Part shown: piece by piece, positions 21,288 through 30,743 of the stretch | Position numbering within the stretch: position 1 is the stretch's first letter | Layout of the letters: each line of letters opens with the position of its first letter | From: Fistulifera solaris | Taxonomy: Eukaryota > Bacillariophyta > Bacillariophyceae > Naviculales > Stauroneidaceae | Reading direction: 5' to 3' | DNA: 64,000 nt | NCBI GenBank assembly: GCA_030295235.1 | Contig: AP026162.1 | Coordinates: 1,798,001 to 1,862,000, forward strand | Program-made: the position numbers and the translations under genes | Notes under the pieces: model-generated | The model's database searches: none | Seen by the model: the letters and a program-made list of their open reading frames with translations, nothing else | What the model was told of the DNA's origin: nothing

Positions 21288-22247
21288 AAGGCGGCCAAGA
21301 AGTCAATACAATTCGTCACCATTTTGTCGACATCAAAACCGACACAAATTCTGAATCGCCACAAAGTCAAACGATGACGCTGGAAAAGCGTCTTTTCATA
21401 GACTACACAGCAAGAACATTGTTTCTCCCTCGCCGAAAGAATTCAACGAGGCTTGGGCATTCGCGAATGTTGTGAAGAAATCGTTGCCCTGCAAAGACCT
21501 AGATTGTGTCATCGATGTTGCGGGTGGGCATGGTGCCCTTGCAGCAATATTGTTGATTACCACAGCAGCCACTCGCGCTGTTGTGGTAGATCCTACGCAA
21601 GTGGGGCGAGACAGCGTCAGGAGGGCTTGGGCCGATTTTTTTCCTGAAAAGGAACTACGCTATCGACACGAATGCTTACGCAGTGGACTCCCTGCGGAAC
21701 TTGAATCGGCGCTTAAAACAACGTCGTGCGACCGTATTCTGGTTGTAGCATGTCACGCTTGTCAACACCTGTCTGATGAAACGGTGAAACTCTCTTGCAA
21801 GTTTGGAGTTCACGCGTGATGCCATGTTGTCAGAAGGATCTCTCAACGGGTTCGTCGTGGAAAGCTTTTAGCAAAAATGTATCTATTCCGATTGAGAAAA
21901 CGATGGATATTCTTTTAGCTGGAAAAGCAATGTCATGGAATACAGGACAAGAAGCCGGGGTGAGGTACGATGTTCGAATCAAGGTTATCGACAGTAGAAT
22001 CACTCCTCAGAATCGAGTAATTGTATGTCGGTCGTCTCTAAATGATGGTGAGGTATCGAGCACCGAAAGCTCTCATAGAAAACTACAGGAAGCGTATAGA
22101 AGGGCTCACAAAACTCAGAATTCATTCTATGACATATCCATGCTTGTTAGGATGCTCCCGTCATCTCAATTCGTTGTGGGTTTTATCTTGGGTGCTTTTA
22201 CCAGTGCTTTGTTACTTCGCAGTCGAGAAAAGATGTGTGCAAATTGA
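21224..22247 (+). CDS. Class I SAM-dependent methyltransferase-like protein with C-terminal membrane anchor
   Basis: About 341 aa if read from 21224; an ATG at 21373 (MTLEKRLFIDYTARTLF) avoids overlap with the Nudix gene and may be the true start. Motif I is CVIDVAGGHGALAAILL followed by a motif II-like AVVVDP. Later come LVVACHACQHLSDET and VMPCCQKDL, an arrangement seen in eukaryotic methyltransferase-like proteins with an MPCC motif. The C terminus has a hydrophobic helix FVVGFILGAFTSALLL, suggesting a tail anchor. The frame changes at TTT 21422-21424 and again near 21817 (one base missing at each). Substrate unknown. Confidence 0.65.
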
Positions 22248-22718
22248 TATTGTAGCTACCCATTGTCCACGATACTTGGCTATTTTTCTCTTAAACTTTT
22301 GTTGATATGGCTTTCTCACTCTAGACTACTTGAACCTACGAAACTAAATTTTCAGCTTCCTTACCCTTACCAGGTACGTAGCGATCGATCCAAGACTAAC
22401 AACACGTCATAGCGGCACTCCATCATAGAGGACGGGCAGCTGGAAGTTCTCTCTGAGCTATACTGCGGTTCGTGTTTGACGCAACCGGCACCCATCAAAT
22501 GACTGCAATTGCACTGTAGAGCAATTCTTCACTGTTCTTCGTGGAAATTGCACCAAAAATTTATTGATTGCCATCAATCGGTGCCAACCAAACAAAGGTA
22601 CAAATTATAAAAACAGGATTTATTTGTAAACAATTATCACAATCAAACATTGTTCTGTTCCTCTGAAGCTACATTTTGACTGCAACAGCTGTCGATACTC
22701 GAAGACGCCCCGGAAAAC
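22248..22718. other. Intergenic, nothing recognised
   Basis: Between the methyltransferase and the second carrier-like gene. Contains only a small ATTGAT/ATCAAT inverted repeat near 22563. Confidence 0.45.
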
Positions 22719-23720
22719 ATGCAAAAAACGAGTGAACCGAAAAACGGGGTATCCATCTATCAGATCGCTTTTCGATCGACAATATACAATCGCCATGAGG
22801 CTCGAAGGGCACGAACGCTTGCTATGAAGGATGATCGACGTAATCCGTTAATACGCGTCATGTCGGGGCTTCCAATTTTGAATTTGATCGTTCCTCCTTT
22901 TGAGCCGCAGCATCTTGTTGCGTCAATCGAATCTGTCGGTAGCGCCTTTGCGAAGGCCGACAAAAACATATTTTCAGTATATACGGCAAAGAAACCGACA
23001 TCTTTTTCGGATGCGCCGTCGTCACTTTCCGTTGCGATGGCAGCCGCTTGTGGCGGAATCGTAGCTGAGGTTTGTTTGGGCAAGAAATCGGCTTTAGCCT
23101 CGCCCTTCGCTTCCCAACATCCGCATATACCCTCTCGGCATGTGGTTCCTGTCTTTCAATACGAAGGTGCTGCTGTCTTGAAGTCGATTCGTAGTAAGAC
23201 CATATTTCCTGTCAACAGCAGTGGGGCCGGTGGTATTCCACTAACCGGCCTGGCACGATCAGGAGCTTTTGCATTTTTCCTGTTCGGATCCAAGGCGACA
23301 TTAGAAAAGATTCTCTTCGACAAGGTCGAAGTAAACCGTCCTTTGGCTGGTGTAGCAGCCTCCGCTTCAGCAGGTATACTACAGGCTTTTTCGAAAGGTG
23401 TGACGGGACACTATGTTACGTTTTCTCGAGAGGTCGCTGCCGTTACCGTGTATTTCTCTGTCTACGAAGGATTCAAGCATCTACTTAATAAGAAGGAGAC
23501 ACGCGACAGGCCTTCCATGTTAGCATGCGCGATCTCTGGAGCCGCCGCTGGTGTATCTTCGGTGTATGTGCGAGGAAATTCGTACCTCGTGGCGAAACGA
23601 GCAATGCCTTTTGCCTCGATATCGGCCCATCGAATAAGTTTGGCAGCCTTACGAGCAGCTCCTTATCACGCGCTTCTGTTTGTTGGGTTTGAAACAGCTT
23701 CATCCCTTTTAACTCATTAG
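22719..23720 (+). CDS. Mitochondrial-carrier-like membrane protein
   Basis: 333 aa, single exon, ATG start. It has repeated hydrophobic, Gly/Ala-rich segments with carrier-like spacing: LSVAMAAACGGIVAEVCLG, LARSGAFAFFLFGSKATLEK, PLAGVAASASAGILQAFSKG, REVAAVTVYFSVYEGFKHLL and MLACAISGAAAGVSSVYVRG. The YFSVYEGFK segment resembles the even-numbered helices of SLC25 carriers. Canonical PxDxxR motifs are not clear, so it is a divergent member and the substrate is unknown. Confidence 0.55.
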   Translation: MQKTSEPKNGVSIYQIAFRSTIYNRHEARRARTLAMKDDRRNPLIRVMSGLPILNLIVPPFEPQHLVASIESVGSAFAKADKNIFSVYTAKKPTSFSDAPSSLSVAMAAACGGIVAEVCLGKKSALASPFASQHPHIPSRHVVPVFQYEGAAVLKSIRSKTIFPVNSSGAGGIPLTGLARSGAFAFFLFGSKATLEKILFDKVEVNRPLAGVAASASAGILQAFSKGVTGHYVTFSREVAAVTVYFSVYEGFKHLLNKKETRDRPSMLACAISGAAAGVSSVYVRGNSYLVAKRAMPFASISAHRISLAALRAAPYHALLFVGFETASSLLTH

Positions 23721-23958
23721 CAAAATCAACTTACCCTTCAAATGGGGCTTTATCCACCTAATTTTTTCTGAAATTGATTGTTTTGGCTGTAGCTCAATAA
23801 TATAGACGGCTCAATAATATAGACGCCCTCTAAGCGCTCTATTATCTGAAATTGTGTGTATAGCGGTAATATTAGATCTCTGTTCTAAATCTTATTCAAG
23901 ATCTCATGAATTGTGACTCGTTCCTAGCGGTAAAGTCAAGCAAACCTTTCATCTTGAA

Positions 23959-25511
23959 TTAAATTCCTCCTATTTGCATTCTACCATCGCTATCGAATCC
24001 TGGCATGAACATGTCGTCGGCATCGGGATTTGACCAAGGTGCGACTTCACCATTTCGCTCAGCTTCTATTTCCATTCTTTCGAGATCAAAGATAGAAGTT
24101 GTTTGATCCTTCCATACTCGATCTTGGTATTCGCGTACAGACATTCCTTGACCATAAATGCGTGTTGCAACAACCTCGGCTTCACTCGCTAGTTTCTTGA
24201 TACGAGAAGCCAAGTCCCCGCGATTTTCGTCGTCAGAACCAAGATTGCCAAAGTTCAAGAGCACAGCCTTGCATGCATTAATGAAATCTGGAGGTGGTAC
24301 ATCGGGAACAGGTTTTTCTTGATCAGGAGCTTCACCGTCCACTGCTTTTTGAGCATTTTCGGCTGTTCCTGGGACCAACAGAACGGTTTTGGGAGTGAAT
24401 GCGTCCTCTAGAATTTGTTCACGCGCAGCCGCATCGTCTGTTCGCAACAGTTTTCGAATCAAACGAATTTCTTTCGAGCTCAACTGCTTGTCTTTTTCGT
24501 CGGCAGCCCGCAGTCGGAGTCGTTTCATTAACTCAGCTGGACCGTTAGCACCAGCGATTCTCGCCTGATTTTCATTCGCCTCGAGCAAGAGTAAAAGGCC
24601 TCGTCGACCTCTCCCTCGCGAACCTTTTTTATAAGTGCACCTTCCATACGAGCTGGTTCTCCGAGTGATAAAACAGACTTTAAAAGCTCGGCAGCTCTAG
24701 CCATTCGTTTTTGTTGTTCCACAGCCAGTGCCGCCAAAAGTTCTGCGGCATCATTTTCTCCATTGCTGGCACGCTCGTTCAAGACTTTGACGAATTGTGC
24801 GTCAAACTGATCGTAGAAGTTGTACACAACAGAGGCATACGACTCTCCTCCTTTATAAGGTGGCATGACTTTTTTGAGCAAACTTTCGTAACTGAGACGG
24901 ATTTCCGGAGTCAACTCGGCATCGTAAAAACTGTTCTTTTTGTTCGTCTTTTGTTCGCTCGTCACTCCCATCTCTCCTTTCTCAATAGCCGCCGCCTTTT
25001 TCAAAATATCGGAAGCTGACAATTGCCGACCAGCATCAGCGTCGGCTTCGGCAGCTTCGATACGCTTCTTCTCGGCCTCTTCGGCTTCCTTGGCTGCACG
25101 TTCTTCAGCAAGTTTGCTCACTTCCATCTTGGTTTTAATGTCAATAATCATTTCATACAAGTCCTTGAGTGCCAGGCGCTCTTCGGGGTCATTCGATCGT
25201 TCAACTTTTTGATCGAGAAAGTTGACAAACTCGTCCGAACCAGCGAGTTCGATCTTGTTGATAATATCGACGCGGGGGTCGTTGGTGGAAAACACGAGAT
25301 CCGCCAGAAACATTTCGTAAGCATCGTTCATATTCACGTTTGTGCCCTCATTATCGGATCCCAAAAGATTGTAAGAGTCTGAGTTAATTTCATCCAGAAT
25401 GCCGTAGAGGGGACGGCATCCTTGGGAGACTTGACGGAATGGATTGACGGTAAAGGATGACACCTCGTAAGAACATGACAGCAAGGTAACGGCAGCTGCA
25501 GAAAACTTCAT
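23959..25511 (-). CDS. Predicted plastid protein, coiled-coil, unknown function
   Basis: About 517 aa from the ATG at 25511. The start MKFSAAAVTLLSCSYEVSSF combines a signal peptide with a Ser-Phe junction followed by a Ser/Arg-containing stretch, the diatom plastid pre-sequence pattern. The mature part begins with a conserved-looking helical region (AYEMFLADLVFSTNDPRVDI), then a charged coiled coil (KLAEERAAKEAEEAEKKRIE) and an acidic C terminus ending MQIGGI. The frame changes at the four-base run 24593-24596; one added base joins VDEAF to LLLLEANENQARIAG. I do not recognise a biochemical family. Confidence 0.65.
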
Positions 25512-25984
25512 TGTTCGGTTCAAATTGCTTCTCAATATACGAAAAGACTGTTCTCGATGTAAGAGTTGGTCGAAAACACGTAGTTTACGTTCTAGCTTGC
25601 CTTTTATTGTTGGTTTGAGGCAGTTTCTTGCAACAAACCATCAACAGAAATCAGAAAATGGACGGCTTCAGTGTTGTCTCGCACGTGCGTCACTGAACTA
25701 TCGTTTGGAGAGAAGCCTACGACGCGACGTCGGACATGGTATCTGATCTGGGTTTTTAGATACGGAGTAGTTACTACGCTCGCTACGACATCTGGAGTAC
25801 CGATCATGTTTTACAGTAGTCTAAAGAGTAGATTACTTTTTTCATTCTCGTTATTTTCTGCCACCATGACAAATAAACTCGCTGATGTGTTCTTTGCAAG
25901 AAAGGATGAATGAAAACGAGGATGCGGAGTGTTGTGTTTCACTGTTTTATCATTGTTGCATCAAACACACTATTGTAGTAGCTG
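25512..25984. promoter_or_regulatory. Divergent upstream region of two plastid-protein genes
   Basis: Both flanking genes, read outward, encode proteins with plastid-type pre-sequences. A shared promoter is likely but no specific element was identified. Confidence 0.4.
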
Positions 25985-26791
25985 ATGACACGGCAATTGC
26001 TTAACATTTTGCTTTTGCTAAGGACTTTTCTGGTGTCCAAAGCCTTCCTCCCTGCTTTTTCCAGAAGAACCGAGACCAAGTCCATTTGCTATTCTCAGTC
26101 ACCCAGTGAAAAGTTGGTTCAAGATGCTAAGGCTATGCTAGAAAAGGCTCGTCTTCTTCGAGAAGGTTTACCCGAAGACAAAGTTGTTTCTCCTTCGAAG
26201 ACGCCGTCGCCGTGGAATGTTCCCGATGGTCCCCAGGCGGCCACAGGATATCGCCTCTACATAGATATTGGTCGTGAACCTGGTACGTGGATGGATCCAC
26301 GATGGGGTGTCAGTGGAAAACGAATCGAGTTGACACTGGATGTGAACTTTATGATTGACGAAACAGCGGATTCGGAGACGGTGCAAGGCATGGTGAAAGA
26401 TAATTTGGGCGGAACGAGTTTGCCGGTCATGATGTTACGAACAGCGGAAAGCGCCCGATTAAGGGGTGGATTCGATAAAATGAAATGCAACAACGGCGGC
26501 TATCGAATTGATGTATCGAGCAATCCTCAAAAGTCAAACACACTTCGGTTATTCGTCCGAGCGGAGGGCACTCTGCAAGGTGACTTTGGCGATATTTACA
26601 TTCCTCAAGGAAATCTATACTTCTCGCTACCTGCATTCGGTGACGATGCTTCTCAGTTGTCGAGAAAAGAGGGGATTGTGACAGTACGACAAATGGGTTG
26701 GAACACAGGATGGCGTAGAGAAGAAAGTCGAATTGTGGGGGTCTTTCGCGCTCTTCCGATCAATGATGCGCGACGGTTGGATAAGTTCTAA
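25985..26791 (+). CDS. Predicted plastid protein, unknown function
   Basis: 268 aa, ATG start, no intron. The pre-sequence has hydrophobic LLNILLLLRTFLVSKAF followed by LPAFSRRTETK, matching the signal-peptide/AF junction/basic-transit pattern. The mature part has a distinctive block RLYIDIGREPGTWMDPRWG, then a beta-rich domain (IELTLDVNFMID, NTLRLFVRAEGTLQGDFGD, IYIPQGNLYFSLPAFG) and an Arg/Trp-rich end. The same block occurs in uncharacterised plastid-lineage proteins as far as I recall; no enzymatic motif is visible. Confidence 0.65.
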   Translation: MTRQLLNILLLLRTFLVSKAFLPAFSRRTETKSICYSQSPSEKLVQDAKAMLEKARLLREGLPEDKVVSPSKTPSPWNVPDGPQAATGYRLYIDIGREPGTWMDPRWGVSGKRIELTLDVNFMIDETADSETVQGMVKDNLGGTSLPVMMLRTAESARLRGGFDKMKCNNGGYRIDVSSNPQKSNTLRLFVRAEGTLQGDFGDIYIPQGNLYFSLPAFGDDASQLSRKEGIVTVRQMGWNTGWRREESRIVGVFRALPINDARRLDKF

Positions 26792-27066
26792 ACTGTCGCC
26801 ATCCGTGTGCAACTATTTGACTTAAAAACAAGGAGTCGTAATAACTAATAATGTATTTGCTATAGAGAAAATTATCCGGGGCTTCATTTGTCGAAATAGG
26901 GTGTAGTGTGGGTACGCCGTAGATCCCCTTGCATTTGTTTATTGTAGCGTGCAGTTTTCTCACTGTATCTGCGAAAGAAAGCAGAAGATTGATGATGTAT
27001 TCGGATCGCTCCGGTTCCCCCATTAGGGATGCATATGAGTCATGTTCAGTTCTGTAGGTGATTGAG

Positions 27067-28562
27067 TTAAGCTTTCAGGGGGTTGGCTACTCCGTATTGT
27101 TTGAGCAAGGTCACTTTCTTCTCGCGGCAAACCGGCGATAAGAAGGAGACCAAGGGATTACCGCATAAGTTCTTGAAGTCATCCACAGCCTTCGCTTTTT
27201 CCGTCGCAGCTTTGGCAGCTTCGGCGGCGTTAGCCGCAGCTCTACGGGCTTCTTCCTTCTTTGCCTCTTCCTTAGCTCTCTTCTCCTTGGCGATCCTCTG
27301 AGCTTCTTCGGCCGCTAACTTAGCAGCAAGCTTTTCTGCAGCCTCGCGCGCGGCATCTGCTGCAGCTTTCTTTTCTTTCGCATAACGCGCGGCTTCCTCG
27401 GCTGCCACCTTAGCCGCAAGCTTTTCTGCTGAAGTCATTTCATTGACCGAGGGACCAAGCGTAGAAAGACGAACTCGATAAATGACATCGCCTACAGTTT
27501 TCCATTGCCACCATCCAATCGCAATCAATCCGGCAAAAACAACAGCAATCGCGGCCATTCGAATGCGCTTCTGTCGCTTCCTCAAGCGACGAAGCGTACT
27601 GCGACGTTGATTTCCAAAAGCAGGTAACGGATCCGGCGCAAAACTAAATTCTTCTTTTCTTTTCGGAGAATTGATTCCAGTGCTGTAATCTTTCATAGAT
27701 GAGTAGTCTGTATCAAACTTGCTAGGTGAAGCGAGCTTCTCCCACTTGATTCCATCCTTATCGGTAGTCTTTCGTGGGGGCGTCATCTTCTTGGAATAGT
27801 CAACGATAGGAACGTAATCATCATCGATTTCGCGAGTGTAGGATACTTTCTCCCACGTTACATCACCGCCCTCAATTTTGGATTTCGAACTGTAAATATC
27901 GATTCCATTGCTTGATTCAGCCGGATTGTCGCCGGTGAGATGAGAGATAGGGACAGTTGTTTTTGAATCTCCGCAAATGGAATCAGGCGACGCGGGCGAT
28001 GGCGTCAACGAACGAGGTGACGACGCGCTGGTATCGGGTGTATCCTTGATAAGCGCGGCGACCTTACGAGTAGATACAGGCGACGACACTTGAATAGCCT
28101 CCAGTGCTCGAGCCATTTCTTGTGAAGCTTGAACGATAGCATCTACATCATCAGATGTTCTCCTCGTACTGGAAAGATCACTGAGATCGGCACTATTCGA
28201 TGAGATGTTGGCCTCGATTTCGACTTCAGGGATATCAGCAGAGAAGATTTCGTTTTCTTCGATAACTTTTTCCTTGACACTGTAAACGTTGTTGCTGCTG
28301 AAACTTTCGGCCTCTTGAACATGATGCGTATCGAAGATGTTGGTAACTTCCATGGAGCTGCACACCGAGTCCTTGTCTTTAATTTGAATAGTTTCGGGGA
28401 ACCCGCTGGAAAATGAAGCTCCTGAGATGCTCTTGCTAGAAATTGTCCGCATTTCGTTTGCAGACGCTCCGCTTGTGCTAACATTTGCTCGAGTTCATCA
28501 TCTTGCGGATCCAAGTCGAGGGCATCGGGCTTGATGGATCGTTGTTCTGTCGCGCTGCTCAT
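27067..28562 (-). CDS. Single-pass membrane protein with Ala/Lys/Glu-rich (TolA-like) coiled coil
   Basis: About 498 aa from the ATG at 28562 (MSSATEQRSIKPDALDLDPQ). A Ser/Asp/Glu-rich N-terminal half contains two related motifs, TWEKVSYTREIDDDYVPIVD and KWEKLASPSKFDTDYSSMKD, which look like an internal repeat. A basic segment (RRLRKRQKRIR) precedes one transmembrane helix MAAIAVVFAGLIAIGWW. The rest is an Ala/Lys/Glu coiled coil followed by a Cys-containing end (CGNPLVSFLSPVCREKK). Because the basic cluster precedes the helix, the N-terminal half is probably cytosolic. The frame changes at the three-base run 28452-28454 (one base missing). Function unknown. Confidence 0.65.
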
Positions 28563-29230
28563 CTTGCAATATGCCTCTATCTTATTGTCTCTTTCGAAGA
28601 ATGAATGAATGATCAATGCCGGCAAACTTATAAAATGATAACAACAATAATGACCAGACAGTCGACACCAAAATCTGCCATTGCCCCCATCCGCATTATT
28701 TTCAAAATTGAAGCGGCGTGACGGCAGAATGCGTCTGTTTGCGCATTCTCCGTCTTTGCACTGGAACCGGTACTAAAATCGTTAACAATCCGTAAACGGT
28801 TTAAGGCTTCTCGAAAAAACGTGCGTGACAACGGCTATAGAAATTTCTATAGTTGTGGGGAACCATATGCTAAAGTGTACGCCGACGCCCTCCACCGTTG
28901 CCTGTTTTAAACTTAGACATATGCAACCTATCGATAAGATAGTGAAAATATTTATATACAGACCTGTATAAAGAGGCACATTTTCTTGGACTTCCTTTTC
29001 AAATTTTTGGTTTAACAATTCTGGAGTACGGAGCGACACGAGCACGAAATGACTATAGTTGCAAAGTGACAGTCAACTTTCCCACGATTGGATTCAGTCA
29101 TGAGGCTCTCAATGCATTATTACGCTGGAAAAATTACGGCTTGAATTTCGACCCTTTCTCTCATTCAAGCAAATAATAATGATCATTTTTTGCATTCAAT
29201 AACGAGCAAACCATTTTTATTGTCTGATCC
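28563..29230. other. Divergent intergenic region
   Basis: No gene recognised. It contains the perfect 18-bp palindrome listed separately. Confidence 0.45.
28835..28852. repeat. Perfect 18-bp palindrome
   Basis: CTATAGAAATTTCTATAG is its own reverse complement. Its AGAAATTTCT core resembles the core of the array palindromes but is one base longer. Confidence 0.6.
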
Positions 29231-29632
29231 ATGTCACTGCCGATAGAGAAGCCGAGCGTGAAGGCCACGTACTGGATCAACGGCGAGCAAACTGAACAAA
29301 GAACTTGGGATGCATCCAACACGTCTCACGCCGTCGTGGGTTTGCTGCCGGAACAAGATGCAGCGGAAAGGGTACGATAACAAAGCGCTGGGTTTTGTAT
29401 GCGCTTTTCACCGTTTTTTCTCATGAAAACCGATTTAGCCAGAGCCGGGTGAATTTCGCTACAGCGGACGGCACGACGGCGGTGTGTTGCCACCCCCAAA
29501 GATGGAGGACCGATGGCGTTAATGATAGGATGTGTACAAGAAGCAAAGAATGCGAATGATGAATACTTGACGAGTGTAATAGACAAGGAAAAAGACGAAA
29601 TTCCGCATAAAAAGTCAAAGCACGATTCCTGA
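29231..29632 (+). CDS. Small conserved-looking protein in two exons
   Basis: About 111 aa. Exon 1 is 29231-29371 (MSLPIEKPSVKATYWINGEQ...). The intron 29372-29438 is 67 nt with a GTACG donor and TTTAG acceptor. Exon 2 begins PEPGEFRYSGRHDGGVLPPP. The frame changes at the CC at 29510-29511; one extra C gives KMEDPMALMIGCVQEAKNAN and a Lys-rich end KKSKHDS with a stop at 29630-29632. The total is then an exact codon multiple. The RYSGRHDGG/PPP block looks selected, but I do not recognise the protein. Confidence 0.5.
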
Positions 29633-30029
29633 TTGATTGAACGAGTTCTCTATCGATTAAATCGGCTTCGGGATTTGAAGCGTTCATTATTGTACCAAAT
29701 GGGATGGCGACTTACGGTAATCTTGTTGGCTTTTTTAAAAAAGCGAATGAGAGAAAAGGTTTTCTTCCGGCAAACAAAAAGTTGCTTCTCGAAAAGCTAC
29801 CTAGCGATTCTACCCTATCCTTGCAAGTTTCATTCACCGGTCAAGATAACCATTTAATGTTCAGCATGTACCTAATGTATTTGTTTCAAAATTAACTTGT
29901 CATTAATAGCAAAGAGGAAGATTGTTATCTCTGCCGGTAGTCACGGGATGCGAATTATCACGAGAACGATGCGTGTAACTTCTTACAACACCAGATTATC
30001 TGTGCCTCATCTCTCATGAGGGACGTCAA

Positions 30030-30555
30030 AAGAACACACACCCCACATTTTCTGGACGTTGAAACATAGCACTCCCAGATTTCTGGGAATTGGTACGTGA
30101 TAAAACCACACGTCCACATTATTTTCTGGGCCCACCGCATTTCCTGATTTTCTGGCTACTTGAGAACACCATACGTGGGTAAGGGAAAACACCACGCCCC
30201 CACATTTTCTGGGACCGTGAAAAACAGACATACCAGATTTTCTGGGATTGGAAACACCAGTCAACCACATTTTCTGGGGACGTGAAACATCTCACTCCCA
30301 GATTTTCTGGGGACGTGAAATCACCACACCCCCACATTTTCTGGGTACGTGATAACATCGATCTTACAGATATTCTGGATAAGTGATAACACCACTCGCC
30401 CACATTTTCTGAAAACGTGAAAAACCACTCTTCCAGATTTTCTGGGGATGGGAAACACCAGTCCCCCATATTTTCTGGGGACGTGGTGTATCGCACTCCC
30501 AGAATTTCTGGGGACGTGAAACACCACACTCCCACATTTTCTGGGAACGCGAATA
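30030..30555. repeat. Minisatellite, about 16 units of 33-35 bp with a palindrome
   Basis: The typical unit alternates CCCACATTTTCTGGG and CCCAGATTTTCTGGG followed by GACGTGAAACACC. CCCAGA-TTT-TCTGGG is a perfect stem with a 3-nt loop. Units are diverged, more so at the left end. The array stops about 190 bp before the PPR start codon. Minus-strand ORFs through it are repeat artefacts. Confidence 0.88.
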
Positions 30556-30743
30556 CACTGCATCACACACCAAGAAGGATGAGCCCGCGTGTATTCGCCA
30601 CGTACGAACGGACGAGCGACGCACCTTTCTTTTCCTATCCTTTTGCAATGAAAAGATCGAGCGATGCGAGGGAGATCAAAAGGGCAAAGAAGAAGTCAAA
30701 CAACAAAGAACACAACTTTCCTTCAACTCAGCATCATGCAACG

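Noticed and set aside
23780-23835. tRNA-like GCTCAATAATATAGACG sequence
   Set aside because: It is a 17-bp direct repeat and cannot form acceptor, D, anticodon and T arms.
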